From: a bacterium
GTDB lineage: Bacteria; Cyanobacteriota; Sericytochromatia; S15B-MN24; VGJW01
Reading direction: 5' to 3'
Assembly (NCBI GenBank): GCA_021781555.1
Contig: JAJXWQ010000003.1
Coordinates: forward strand, 1-59,712
Length of the DNA stretch: 59,712 nt
Shown here: piece by piece, positions 33,030-42,096 of the stretch
How the letters are laid out: each line of letters starts with the position of its first letter
Position numbering within the stretch: the stretch's first letter is position 1
Notes under the pieces: model-generated
Database searches by the model: none
Told to the model about the DNA's origin: nothing
Seen by the model: the letters and a program-made list of their open reading frames with translations, nothing else
Position numbers and translations under genes: made by a program

Positions 33030-34084
33030 GCGGATCGCTCCCGCAGTACCAGGAACAGGAAGAACGGAGCGCCGAGAAATGCGGTCACGACGCCGACCGG
33101 GATCTCGCCGGCGAGCCGAGCCACGAGGTCCGCGAGGATCAGCAGCAGAGCGCCCGCCAGCGTGGCGACCGGGAGCGTCCGCCTGAGATCGGGCCCGACC
33201 AGCATCCTCGCCATGTGAGGCACGACCAGCCCCACGAAGCCGATCATTCCGCAGGTCGCCACGACCGTGGAGGCCAGCAGGGTCGCCGCACCGATGAGGG
33301 CAAGCTGAGCGCGTCGAGGATCGATCCCGAGGGCGTGTGCGCGCTCCGGGCCGAGCTGCAGCACGTTCATGGGGCCAGACATGAGCAGCAGCACTCCCCA
33401 GCCCACGCCAAGATAGGGAGCGGCGCGGAGCAGATCCGGCCAGCCGCGGGGCGGAGCCAGACTGCCCATCATCCAGAAGTACACCGCGGGCATCCGATTC
33501 GACTTCCAGACCAGCAGCACCGCCAGGCACGCCGACAGGAAGGCTCCGACGGCGACTCCCGCCAGGATCAGCCGCTCGATCCGCATCTGGCGAGTTCCAG
33601 CCAGGGCCAGCACCACTCCCACGGCCAGCAACGCACCAGCGAAGGCACACGCGGGAACAGCCGAGACACCGCCCGGCCACTCGAGATCGAAGGCGATCGC
33701 GATGCCAGCCCCGAGGGCCCCACCGGCCGAAACTCCGATCAGATAGGGGTCGGCGAGAGGATTGCGGAGGACACCTTGCCACGCCACGCCCGACGCGGCG
33801 AGCCCGGCACCCGCCCCGATGGCCAGCAAAACCCGCGGCAGGCGCATCTGCAGCAGGATCGTGCGCAAGGCTGGATCGACCCTTTGGCCCGTGATAACAT
33901 GCCACAGGATCTGGTTCGAGATCGGCACGGTGCCATACCGCACGCCCAGTGCGGCAGCCAGGATCACGGCAACGGTGAGCCAACCCAGGTGCAGAAGCCA
34001 GCGCCGGTCCCGGCTGGACGCCGATCGCCTGCCGTCCGTGTGCGATCCGGCAGGGGCAAGCTTGGAACCTTCGATGAGATCCAT
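33026..34084 (-). CDS. FecCD/BtuC-type ABC transporter permease
   Basis: 352 aa with about ten membrane segments. Family blocks: RLPRVLLAIGAGAGLAASGVAWQGVLRNPLADPYLIG (read in parts), ALGIDPRRAQL, and MIGFVGLVVPHMARMLVGPD. Such permeases import vitamin B12 or ferric siderophores with a partner ATPase, here encoded immediately downstream. The first ~28 residues are a hydrophilic extension. The ATG at 34084 shares the CATG with the yraN ATG on the other strand, so the true start may lie further in. Confidence 0.88.
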   Translation of the reverse strand: MDLIEGSKLAPAGSHTDGRRSASSRDRRWLLHLGWLTVAVILAAALGVRYGTVPISNQILWHVITGQRVDPALRTILLQMRLPRVLLAIGAGAGLAASGVAWQGVLRNPLADPYLIGVSAGGALGAGIAIAFDLEWPGGVSAVPACAFAGALLAVGVVLALAGTRQMRIERLILAGVAVGAFLSACLAVLLVWKSNRMPAVYFWMMGSLAPPRGWPDLLRAAPYLGVGWGVLLLMSGPMNVLQLGPERAHALGIDPRRAQLALIGAATLLASTVVATCGMIGFVGLVVPHMARMLVGPDLRRTLPVATLAGALLLILADLVARLAGEIPVGVVTAFLGAPFFLFLVLRERSA

Positions 34085-34460
34085 GTCAGAGCCGTCAAGC
34101 AGGCGTTCCGATCCGCGTCAGCGACTTGGCCGAGCGGGCGAAGACCTGGCTGCGCTGTACCTGGCCGCGGGCGGGTACGAAATCGTAGCACGAAACGTCC
34201 GCACCAAGCTGGGCGAGATCGACCTGCTGGTGCGGCATGACGGCGTGCTCATCTTCGTGGAGGTCAAGACCCGCCGCGGCGATCGCTTCGGTTCCGGAGC
34301 CGACGCCGTGGGCTACCGCAAACAGGATCGCCTGCGCAGGCTGGCGCTCGCTTACCTCGGCACGGCCATCGCCAAGCAGCCGATCCGGTTCGACGTCGTC
34401 GACGTCCGGATCTCGCTGGATCATGAACCGGTCATCCGTCATATTGCCAACGCTTTTTGA
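34083..34460 (+). CDS. yraN: UPF0102 (YraN-like) nuclease-fold protein
   Basis: 125 aa. Typical features: RLGRAGEDLAALYLAAGGYEIVARNVRTKLGEIDLL and FVEVKTRR (split here for length), the PD-(D/E)xK-like core with GEIDLL Asp and EVK. A role in DNA processing or restart is suspected in the family, unproven. Divergent from the permease, sharing its start tetranucleotide. PhnD-like gene follows 61 nt later. Confidence 0.9.
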   Translation: MSEPSSRRSDPRQRLGRAGEDLAALYLAAGGYEIVARNVRTKLGEIDLLVRHDGVLIFVEVKTRRGDRFGSGADAVGYRKQDRLRRLALAYLGTAIAKQPIRFDVVDVRISLDHEPVIRHIANAF

Positions 34461-34521
34461 TGTCCACCCGAACTTCCCCCTTTCCGCTGCACCGGTTCGC
34501 AGCCTTTTCAAGGAGTTCTTC

Positions 34522-35409
34522 GTGATCAAGAAAACCCTCGCTGCGCTGGCCGCACTTGGCCTCCTGTTGGTGGGCTCCCCGGCTCTCGCATACACCCCGA
34601 AGGTCCTGCGCGTAGGCTTCGCCCCCTGGGACAATCCCACCTCCATCCAGGCGATCGCAGAGGACGCCTCGAGGCTCCTGTCGCGACAGCTCGGCATGCC
34701 GGTCGAACCGGCAGTCACCACCGACTACACCGGGGTCGTGGAGGCCATGCGTTCCCACAAGATCGACATGGCGTTCTTTCCCCCTGCTGCCTATGTGCGC
34801 GCAGCGAAGATCGCCAATGCCCAGGTCATTCTCAAGTCCATCTACGACGGTCACTCGGCTTATTACTCGGCGATCATCACGCGGACCGACTCGGGGATCC
34901 GATCGCTCAAGGACCTCAAGGGTCGGACCCTCGCCCTGGTCGACCCCACGTCCACGTCCGGGGCGATCTTTCCCGAGATGATGCTTCTCGAGGCCGGGGT
35001 CAACCCCCAGCGAGACCTTCACGTCTTCTACGCCGGCGGCCACGACGCGGTGGTGCTGGCCGTGCTGAACCGGAGTGTCGCCGCGGGCGCCTGCTACTCC
35101 AACGACCCTCAGGGCCGCGATTCCGCCTGGACCCAGAAGACCGTCGTGCCCAACCCGGCAGATCGCAAGAAGATCCGCATCCTGGCAGTCTCGCCCCCCA
35201 TCCCGTCCGACAACATCGCCGTCCGCCGGGGCCTCGATCCCAAGCTCGTGGCGCGCATCCAGAATATCTTCCTGGGCCTTTCCCGCACCGCTTCCGGCCG
35301 GGCCGAGCTCAAGCGCGTGTACGAAGTTGATGGGTTCGCCAAAGCCAGATCCTCGGATTACGCGCCGGTCGTCAAGGCCTTCGAGCGCGTGGGCCTGCCC
35401 ATCAACTAG
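34522..35409 (+). CDS. phnD: PhnD-like phosphate/phosphonate-binding protein
   Basis: 295 aa periplasmic binding protein. Signal peptide ends at SPALA. Family blocks: VLRVGFAPWDNPTSIQAIAE, VTTDYTGVVEAMRSHKIDMAFFPPAAYV, LKDLKGRTLALVDPTSTSG and GGHDAVVLAVLNRSVAAGA. The GTG start 34522 has AAGGAG 6 nt upstream. No PhnC ATPase or PhnE permease is adjacent; lone PhnD proteins also act as sensors' ligand-binding partners. Ligand unproven. Confidence 0.85.
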   Translation: MIKKTLAALAALGLLLVGSPALAYTPKVLRVGFAPWDNPTSIQAIAEDASRLLSRQLGMPVEPAVTTDYTGVVEAMRSHKIDMAFFPPAAYVRAAKIANAQVILKSIYDGHSAYYSAIITRTDSGIRSLKDLKGRTLALVDPTSTSGAIFPEMMLLEAGVNPQRDLHVFYAGGHDAVVLAVLNRSVAAGACYSNDPQGRDSAWTQKTVVPNPADRKKIRILAVSPPIPSDNIAVRRGLDPKLVARIQNIFLGLSRTASGRAELKRVYEVDGFAKARSSDYAPVVKAFERVGLPIN

Positions 35410-35647
35410 TCCCCCACTCACGGCGCCCCGGGTCGACGGCAGCCGCCACTGGCGGCCCCGCTGGCGGCCGGGGGCGTTTCCCGACCGGAACCCACGGGTA
35501 TACAAGCGTCGGACCAAAACCGAGGGGACCAAGCCGCGTACGGGCACAGGGCATCTCCAATCCGTTCGTTGCCAAGGAGCGATCGTTTGCTCCCTCGATC
35601 GGGTTGGGCCACAATGGTCGGTGGGCTAGTCCCCTCTGGAGCGGTAA

Positions 35648-36511
35648 ATGTCGAGCGACGAGCGTCAAGAAGCACTCGAAGCGGGCCAGCGGCAAGCAGC
35701 CGAGGTGGCCCGCATCCAGAAGCAGGTCAAGGCGACGACCCGTGAGCTCAAGGTTCGCCTGGACTACCTCGACCAGCTTGCCCGCGAGCACGAGATCAAG
35801 CTGAACGAGCTCCGCACCACGCCACCGTCGCCCCAGCGCGACGCGCGGATGAAGCGGATCGAGCAGAAGCTCAAGTTCTATCACGCGGTCAAGCACGTCG
35901 CGGACGGTGCCGATCGCCTCAGCGATTCCAAGACCCAGCCCCTAACTCAAGGCACCAAGGCTCCGCCCGCCCGCGTTACCAACATGCTCAACATGCTCTC
36001 GGTCAAGAGCGTCGAGGCCGAAGCCATCATCGCGGGGGCACGCATCCTGCTCGAGGAGCTCGGGCCAGCCATGAAGGTCGTCGCCGGCGTGGTCGGCCTT
36101 CCGGCCAACTACAATCCAACCGAGCTGGCCCAGGTCAACCGGATCAAGGCTCGCTCCAAGGGTGCTCCGATGATCATGCAGCGCCTGCAGTTCGCCTACC
36201 AGCAATTTTCCGAAGCGGGCGTCCACCTGACCCAGACCGAGCAGCAGTTCGAACGACTCAAGTCGATGCAGGGTCGCGAAGCCCTACAGTTCCTTCAGAA
36301 CGCCGTTCGCGCCCCCCAGCTCGCCGGCAAGCTGTACCACCTCAATCGCCTGCACATCGATTTTGCGGGCGACCCCGATCTCGCTCAGCTGTTCCCGGCT
36401 CCCCAGGAGGTCGCGTATCCGGCCCCGAGTGCGGAGCCTCCCCTGGACGACGCATCCCGCCCCAAGACCAAGGGCGGGTTGATGGGCCTGTTCGGGCTCA
36501 ACAAGAAGTAG
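35648..36511 (+). CDS. Hypothetical coiled-coil protein
   Basis: 287 aa, not recognised. Helical throughout. The N-terminal ~80 residues are strongly coiled-coil-like (RQEALEAGQRQAAEVARIQK, KVRLDYLDQLAREHEIKLNE). A central segment, AKVV-like MKVVAGVVGLPANYNPTEL, and a long helix with QQFSEAGVHLTQTEQQFERL follow. The C terminus, KGGLMGLFGLNKK, is a short amphipathic tail that might touch membrane. No signal peptide. GGAG precedes ATG 35648. Stands alone. Confidence 0.65.
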   Translation: MSSDERQEALEAGQRQAAEVARIQKQVKATTRELKVRLDYLDQLAREHEIKLNELRTTPPSPQRDARMKRIEQKLKFYHAVKHVADGADRLSDSKTQPLTQGTKAPPARVTNMLNMLSVKSVEAEAIIAGARILLEELGPAMKVVAGVVGLPANYNPTELAQVNRIKARSKGAPMIMQRLQFAYQQFSEAGVHLTQTEQQFERLKSMQGREALQFLQNAVRAPQLAGKLYHLNRLHIDFAGDPDLAQLFPAPQEVAYPAPSAEPPLDDASRPKTKGGLMGLFGLNKK

Positions 36512-36558
36512 GCCCGCTGGGCAGGCGACCTTCGCTCCGCCGGCATCCTCGGGGAAGC

Positions 36559-36608
36559 GGCGGCGTCGCGACCGCGCAGAGGGACCCGTTCGAACTGCAA
36601 AAGCTCTA
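36559..36608 (+). repeat. Partial interspersed repeat, copy H
   Basis: The 3' half of the unit (GCGACCGCGCAGAGGGACCC then GTTCGAACTGCAAAAGCTCTA) between the hypothetical gene and isocitrate dehydrogenase. Confidence 0.65.
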
Positions 36609-36652
36609 CGGTCCTGGACAAGGCCGGTTGCCCATGGAACGATGCTCGCACG

Positions 36653-37753
36653 ATGTCACACATCATCACGCTGATCCCCGGAGACGGCATCGGTCCCGAG
36701 ATCACCGAGGCCACCGTCAAATGCCTCGAGGCAACCGGTGTGGGATTTCGCTGGGACCGATTCCAGGCCGGGGCCGAGTACATGCGACGCACCGGTGCCC
36801 CGGATCCTCTGCCCGGGGAGGTTCTGGATTCGATCCGCCGGAACCGCATCGCGCTCAAGGGCCCCCTGACGACGCCCGTCGGCGAGGGATTCCGCTCGGT
36901 GAACGTCGCGATGCGCCAGGCGCTCGATCTGTTCGCCTGCATGCGTCCCTGCAAGAACTATCCCGGCATTCCGTCAAAGTATCAGGATGTTGACTTGGTG
37001 CTATTCCGCGAGAATACCGAGGATCTGTACGCGGGGATCGAGTTCGAATCCGGAACCGAGGGGTTCGGCGAGATCAACGGTCTGGTGGCCGCGCACTGCC
37101 AGCGGTGGCTGCGCGACAGGTCCGCCGTCAGCGTCAAACCTATCTCGGAGTTCAGCAGCAGGCGGATCGCCCAGTACGCCTTCGAGTACGCCGAACACCA
37201 CGGGCGCAGGAAGGTCAACATCATCCACAAGGCCGAGATCATGCGGCTGTCGGACGGTCTCTTCCTCGAGGCCGCACGGCAGGTGGCCCGCGAGTATCCC
37301 GACATCTGGTACAGCGACCTCCCGATCGACGCCATCTGCAGCGAACTCGTGATCAATCCCGAGCGTTACGACGTCCTGGTCCTCTCCAACCTCTTCGGCG
37401 ATATCCTCTCGGACCTCTGCGCGGGCCTGGTCGGTGGGCTGGGAGTGGCCCCCGGAGCCAACATCGGAACCCACGCCGTGGTCTTTGAGCCGACCCATGG
37501 CTCGGCGCCCACGATCGCAGGCCAGGACAAAGCCAATCCCACGGCCATGATCCTGAGCTCCGTGATGATGCTGCGGCACCTGGGCGAGGACGCCGCCGCC
37601 GATCGTCTGGAAGGCGCCGTCGTGGATGTGCTCCGGTCGGGCGACCACCTGACCGCCGACCTCGCGCCCGCGGGCACGGAGCCCGTCGGGACGCAGGCTT
37701 TCGCCAGCGCCGTCGTCGCTGCGCTCGAGTCGCCAAGCCCGATCGCTCGCTAA
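36653..37753 (+). CDS. Isocitrate dehydrogenase, NAD-type
   Basis: 366 aa beta-decarboxylating dehydrogenase. ITLIPGDGIGPEI at the N terminus; FRSVNVAMRQALDLFACMRP has the Ser/Asn/Arg set for isocitrate rather than isopropylmalate. FRENTEDLYAGIE and LSNLFGDILSDLCAG follow. The cofactor loop HGSAPTIAGQDKANPTA lacks the Lys-Tyr pair that selects NADP in E. coli Icd and resembles NAD enzymes. It would make 2-oxoglutarate in the TCA cycle, feeding the frdCAB complex. Assignment to isocitrate over homoisocitrate is probable, not certain. Confidence 0.85.
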   Translation: MSHIITLIPGDGIGPEITEATVKCLEATGVGFRWDRFQAGAEYMRRTGAPDPLPGEVLDSIRRNRIALKGPLTTPVGEGFRSVNVAMRQALDLFACMRPCKNYPGIPSKYQDVDLVLFRENTEDLYAGIEFESGTEGFGEINGLVAAHCQRWLRDRSAVSVKPISEFSSRRIAQYAFEYAEHHGRRKVNIIHKAEIMRLSDGLFLEAARQVAREYPDIWYSDLPIDAICSELVINPERYDVLVLSNLFGDILSDLCAGLVGGLGVAPGANIGTHAVVFEPTHGSAPTIAGQDKANPTAMILSSVMMLRHLGEDAAADRLEGAVVDVLRSGDHLTADLAPAGTEPVGTQAFASAVVAALESPSPIAR

Positions 37754-37892
37754 AGGGATTTCAGTTCGACCGGGTGCTCGAGCCGTTAAATTTCCCTTAA
37801 CCAGACACCAGGAAACAGTATCGCCCTGACGACCTATAGTACCTACATCACACCGCGGCGCCTCCGGGCTGCCCACGTATAGAAAGGTACTG

Positions 37893-38333
37893 ATGAACAT
37901 CCGCACCCACTCCCTTGTCCTCGTTTCGCTGCTAGCGTCAGCAGGTTGCTCCTCCGTCCTTCCGGCCACCCCGCAGCTCTCCGCCTCGAGTGGCAGTTCC
38001 CTCCTGGCGCAGGCGGCCAGCAAGGGCCCGACCAAGCGCCAGATCTTCACCGCCTGGGACACCAATCAGGACGGCGCCTTGAGCCTGGCCGAGTACGAGG
38101 CGGGCTTCCTGGCAGCGCTCCAGCCGACTCCCACCCCTGAGCAGCTCCCGGCCGTCAAGCAGGCGATCGACGCCGAGTTCAACCGCCTGGACCGTAACGG
38201 AGACGGACGCCTGACCTTCGCTGAGTTCCACAAGCCAAACGCTAGCCAGCTCGGTCAGATCACGCCCGGTGACGTGCTGAGCGGCAGCGCCTTCCTGGTC
38301 TCGTCCGCGACCCCCGATCCCACGGCGGCCTGA
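37893..38333 (+). CDS. EF-hand lipoprotein
   Basis: 146 aa. Signal peptide with lipobox LLASAGC. Two canonical EF-hand loops: DTNQDGALSLAEYE and DRNGDGRLTFAEFH, with Asp at 1, 3/5 and Glu or equivalent at 12. Should bind Ca2+ on the outside of the cell. AAAGG lies 7 nt before ATG 37893 and TATAGT at 37835-37840 may be its -10. Target unknown. Confidence 0.8.
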   Translation: MNIRTHSLVLVSLLASAGCSSVLPATPQLSASSGSSLLAQAASKGPTKRQIFTAWDTNQDGALSLAEYEAGFLAALQPTPTPEQLPAVKQAIDAEFNRLDRNGDGRLTFAEFHKPNASQLGQITPGDVLSGSAFLVSSATPDPTAA

Positions 38334-38580
38334 TCGCCGCCAGGGCCTGTCCGGCAGAGCTACCGGGGCGCATCTCTCGAGCTGCCTCCGGTACCTTCCC
38401 GCTGCTTTGCCTGGCCATGCCCCGGCACGAACAGGCCCCAAAGGCCCGGGCCCACCCCGCCTCGAGGTTCGCCGACCGCTTGGCGGACCTCGAGACGGCC
38501 GTCTCGCGTCCATCGGACGGATCGGATACCCGTTGCAACCCGACGGAGATCCTCTATCCGCAGTTCCTGAGGCGGCACTT

Positions 38581-38671
38581 TGGACGGGGCCCTCTGCGCG
38601 GTCGCTGCGCTGCGCAACCGGGCCCCGTTTGACTCATCGGGCTCGATCCATTCAAACCGGGAGCACTCTAG
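38581..38671 (-). repeat. Interspersed structured repeat, near-full copy I
   Basis: On the minus strand it starts TAGAGTGCTCCCGG, whose TAG is the stop of the deaminase-like gene, and ends at the 3' outer arm GGGCCCCGTCC; the CAAACTGC tail is lost. The 3' arm is the perfectly pairing form. Confidence 0.8.
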
Positions 38672-40035
38672 ACGCTCGGTGCCAGGGCCAGCTGCCGGGC
38701 TAGCCGGTTGTGCTCGGCCACCGCCCGCGGCAGATCGACGGTGACGATCTCCCCAGCCTCCACCACCATCTTGCCCGCCACCATGACGAATCTGGGCGCG
38801 GTGGGCTGGCACAGCAACAGCGCACCGATGGGGTCGTGCACGGCAGCCCCGGCGTATTCCACGCGATCCAGATCGAAAAGGGCCAGATCGGCCGCCTGAC
38901 CCGGAGCCAGGCTCCCCAGCTCGGGCCGACGCAGAAGGCCGGCGCCCTGGCGAGTCGCGAGCGACAGCGCCTGGCGAGCCGAGAACCCCGGCCCGTAGCG
39001 CAGGCGCCCTACGAGCATCGCCTGCCGGGCCTCGGCCAGGAGGTTGCCACCGTCGTTGCTCGAGGATCCGTCAACCCCAAGTCCCACGGGCGAACCAGCG
39101 GCCAGCAGGTCGAGAACCGGGGCCACCCCCGAGGCCAGGCGCATGTTGGAGGACGGGCAATGGACCACGCCCGTTCCCGTCTGACCGAGCAACACGACCT
39201 CGTCCGGAGCCAGGTGGATCCCGTGGGCGAACGACACGTCAGGCCCCAGCCACCCAAGCTCCTCCATGTAGGCGACCGGGCGCTTGTTGAAGGTTTCCAG
39301 GCAGTAGTCTTCCTCGTCCCGGGTCTCGGCCAGGTGGGTCTGGCACAAGAGGCCGCGCGCGCGGGCGAACGCCAGGCTGTCGCGCATGAGCTCTGGCGTG
39401 ACCGAGAACGGAGAGCAAGGCATGACATCGATGCGGACCCTCGCGCCGGGCCGGGGATCGTGGTACCTGCCCACCAGGCGTTCGGTATCTTCCAGGATCT
39501 GATCCGGCGTCTGGACCACCGCATCGGGCGGCAATCCCCCGGCCGACACCCCGCGCGACATGCTGCCACGCCCGGCGTGGATCCGGATGCCGAGGTCCCG
39601 AGCAGCCCGGATCACGTGATCGACCGCGACGTCGGACCCGCGTGGAAACACGTAGAACATGTCGCTGGCCGTGGTGCAGCCGGACAGCAGGAGTTCGGCC
39701 AGTCCCACGAGCGCGCTCGCGTAGACCATCTCCCCCGTCAGCTCCGCCCAGAGGGGATACTGGCCCACCAGCCAGTCGAAAAGCTTTGCGTCCTGGTACG
39801 CTGGCAGGCCCCGCGTCAAGGTCTGGTACAGGTGGTGGTGGCCGTTGATGAACCCGGGCACGGCCACATGCCGCCCGGCCAGGTTCACGATACGGTCGAG
39901 CCGCGTCGCGTCGACCTCCAGGTCGGTGCCGATGGCCGCGATGGTCTCGTCTTCGACCAGGATGCTCGCACGCTCTAGCAGCGTATCGTTCTCGTCGCAG
40001 GTGGCGATCGCCACGTTCTTGATGAGTGTCCTCAT
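38668..40035 (-). CDS. 8-oxoguanine deaminase-like amidohydrolase
   Basis: 455 aa metal-dependent hydrolase. Metal ligands: HxH in INGHHHLYQTLTRG, His in CQTHLAE, His in FAHGIHL and Asp in GVDGSSSNDGG. These blocks, plus LLAEARQAMLVGRL, fit 8-oxoguanine deaminase / triazine hydrolase members of the TrzN-AtzB group. It would deaminate an oxidised or free purine. Start ATG 40035 overlaps the stop of the deoxyhypusine-synthase-like gene (ATGA), so they are coupled. Substrate is by homology only. Confidence 0.82.
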   Translation of the reverse strand: MRTLIKNVAIATCDENDTLLERASILVEDETIAAIGTDLEVDATRLDRIVNLAGRHVAVPGFINGHHHLYQTLTRGLPAYQDAKLFDWLVGQYPLWAELTGEMVYASALVGLAELLLSGCTTASDMFYVFPRGSDVAVDHVIRAARDLGIRIHAGRGSMSRGVSAGGLPPDAVVQTPDQILEDTERLVGRYHDPRPGARVRIDVMPCSPFSVTPELMRDSLAFARARGLLCQTHLAETRDEEDYCLETFNKRPVAYMEELGWLGPDVSFAHGIHLAPDEVVLLGQTGTGVVHCPSSNMRLASGVAPVLDLLAAGSPVGLGVDGSSSNDGGNLLAEARQAMLVGRLRYGPGFSARQALSLATRQGAGLLRRPELGSLAPGQAADLALFDLDRVEYAGAAVHDPIGALLLCQPTAPRFVMVAGKMVVEAGEIVTVDLPRAVAEHNRLARQLALAPSV

Positions 40036-41117
40036 CGGTTGGCGGCCTCGGGCTGCGAGGCGGAGAACGCCTGCTTGAGCTGCCCGGTCAGCTGCTCCCG
40101 GCCGGCGTACAGGCGCTTGATGCGTCTGGGTTGGGCCACGTCGAAGGCGTAAGCCGAGAGGATGGGCAGGGCGATCGTCGTGTCGGCGTACACGGTCACC
40201 GTCTGGTGCAGCTCCTCTGGATTGATCTTGCCCCAGCTGACGGCCTCGGACGGCGTCGCCCCGGAGAGGCCGCCCCAGTGCGGAGCGTCGGCCGTCACCT
40301 GGATGAAGTAGTCGTGCCCCCCCTTGTTGAGGCCGAGGACCTCCCAGAGTTGCGGCTGCGTCTGCATGTAAAAGTTCTTGGGAGACCCCCCGCCCATCAG
40401 CAACGCAGCGTTCTTGCGAGCAGCCCATACGATCGCCGACGTCTCGTTGACGTCCTGGTTGGGGTCGACGTGCAGGGTCCCGCCCTCGAGAGCCAGGCGA
40501 GCGAGGTTCATCCCGATCGATGAATCGCCGGGCGACGAGGTGTAGACCGGTACGTCCAGACGGGCCGCTGCGGCGAGCAGCGAGTGCTTGGCTCCCGGCA
40601 AGGCCAGCAGGCACTCGCCCAGGAAATGATGCAGTTCCGCACTCGACACCGCTCCGCGATCCTTCCAGATCTCGAGGGCCTTCCGGATGAAGCTGTCGGT
40701 CTCGAGCAGGACCTCGTCCTTGAACAGGACGTCGTAGATCCGGATGACGCCCTCCTTGCGCAGGGTGACGTCGTCCAGGCGGAAGTCGCCCTGGTGGAGG
40801 CTATGCGAGAGTGCGTAATGGATGTCGTGGTACAGGTTGGCGCCGGTGCTCACGATCCAGTCCACGAATCCGGCTTCCATCAGCGAGATGACCACCCCGC
40901 CCAGGCCCGCCGGGGTAAGTGCGCCTGCCAGCGTCAGCCCGACGGTGACGTCGTTCTGGGGATCCAGGATGTGCCGTCCGAACAGCCGGGCCGCCTCGGA
41001 GAGTCGGGCGCTGTTGTAGGCGTTGAAGTGGCGCTCGACGAGATCCTTGACGGTGGTCTGCGGCCCGATCGGCTCAGGAACGATAGTTTTTCCGGAAAGC
41101 AAAGAGTGCTGGCCCAC
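40032..41117 (-). CDS. Deoxyhypusine synthase-family protein
   Basis: 361 aa, NAD-dependent aminobutyl transferase fold. Family blocks: TVGLTLAGALTPAGLGGVVI, VDWIVSTGANLYHD, GGGSPKNFYMQ and the active-site run SGATPSEAVSWGKI with the catalytic Lys. Bacteria lack eIF5A; bacterial members studied so far include homospermidine-forming enzymes that use spermidine. The GTG start at 41117 has GGAG 10 nt upstream; the open frame continues further but out of family. Coupled to the amidohydrolase, which suggests polyamine-related rather than translation-factor chemistry. Confidence 0.85.
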   Translation of the reverse strand: MGQHSLLSGKTIVPEPIGPQTTVKDLVERHFNAYNSARLSEAARLFGRHILDPQNDVTVGLTLAGALTPAGLGGVVISLMEAGFVDWIVSTGANLYHDIHYALSHSLHQGDFRLDDVTLRKEGVIRIYDVLFKDEVLLETDSFIRKALEIWKDRGAVSSAELHHFLGECLLALPGAKHSLLAAAARLDVPVYTSSPGDSSIGMNLARLALEGGTLHVDPNQDVNETSAIVWAARKNAALLMGGGSPKNFYMQTQPQLWEVLGLNKGGHDYFIQVTADAPHWGGLSGATPSEAVSWGKINPEELHQTVTVYADTTIALPILSAYAFDVAQPRRIKRLYAGREQLTGQLKQAFSASQPEAANR

Positions 41118-41291
41118 GAGACGTGCTCCTACATCATTTCGGGCGCGCCGGCCGCAGGAACCGTCACCGCCCGTCGCCGCCCCCCAGCCCGTCCAGGACT
41201 GCCGCCGCAGGCGTTCCGGTTCGCCCGGCCGCTCAGTAGCGATACCCGATCGCGACGGGCCCGTCAACTGCCCAAGCTGGCCCGCGGCCCG

Positions 41292-42008
41292 TCAGGAAGC
41301 GGCCAGCAGCTCCGGACCGGTCGCCTGTTGCTGCTTCGCTTCGCGCTCGGGGGACCGCACGATCCAGGCGAAAAGCCAGGCGGCGACCAGGGTGGCAGCG
41401 ATCTGGGCGACGATGAACCCGGGGACGTCCGCAAGCTGGATGCCGGCGAAAGTGTTGGAAAAAGCCCTGGCCAGCGTCACCGCGGGATTGGCGAACGCCG
41501 TCGAGGCCGTGAACCAGTAGGCCGCCGTGATGTAGGCCCCCACCGCAAGGGGGACGGCCGACGCCCGGGCGCGGGACGTTCCCCACATGACCCACAGCAA
41601 GCCGAAGGTCGCAACGAACTCGCTGAGATAGAGGCTCGAGCCGTTGCGGGCATGCACCGACAGCGTGACGGCCGGTAAGCCGAACATCAAGTTGGCGAGG
41701 ATAACCCCCCCGATCGCCCCGAGCCCCTGCGCCGCGACGTAGACCGGAACCTCGCGCCACCTGAACCGCCCTGAGAGGGCCTCTCCGAACGTGACCGCGG
41801 GATTGAAATGCGCCCCCGAAATCCCGCCGAAGGTTAGGATGAGCGCAATCAAGGCCGCTCCGGTAGCGAGGGTGTTGGCCAGCAGAGCCAGAGCCACGTT
41901 GCCCCCGGCGAGGCGCTGGGCCATGATGCCGGATCCGACGACCGTGGCCACGAGCAGGGCCGTTCCTATGGCCTCGGCGACGGCACGCCGCCGAATTTCG
42001 AGTGTCAT
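41292..42008 (-). CDS. MIP-family aquaporin / solute channel
   Basis: 238 aa with six membrane segments and both NPA boxes, AHFNPAVTFGE and AFANPAVTLAR. The compact size and sequence fit the water- or arsenite-permeable bacterial aquaporins more than glycerol facilitators, but selectivity needs the aromatic/arginine positions. GGGAGG lies about 10 nt before ATG 42008. Its promoter carries a long palindromic operator, so expression is regulated, but no regulator gene is adjacent. Confidence 0.88.
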   Translation of the reverse strand: MTLEIRRRAVAEAIGTALLVATVVGSGIMAQRLAGGNVALALLANTLATGAALIALILTFGGISGAHFNPAVTFGEALSGRFRWREVPVYVAAQGLGAIGGVILANLMFGLPAVTLSVHARNGSSLYLSEFVATFGLLWVMWGTSRARASAVPLAVGAYITAAYWFTASTAFANPAVTLARAFSNTFAGIQLADVPGFIVAQIAATLVAAWLFAWIVRSPEREAKQQQATGPELLAAS

Positions 42009-42067
42009 CGGGCCCAGGCCTCCCGCCGCAGATGCGTGCGATCCGGGAACGGATCGGCGCGATCGAC

Positions 42068-42096
42068 TTGCCAGTAGCAATAATTGCTACTGGCAA
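42068..42096. promoter_or_regulatory. Palindromic operator of the aquaporin gene
   Basis: Perfect inverted repeat: TTGCCAGTAGCAA, spacer TAA, TTGCTACTGGCAA (13-bp arms). It begins directly after the -10 box and covers the expected transcription start, the classic place for a repressor. Confidence 0.75.

Noticed and set aside
34085-34120. Cobalamin riboswitch before the permease gene
   Set aside because: There is no leader: the yraN coding region begins at the same CATG, and no B12-box-like sequence is seen.
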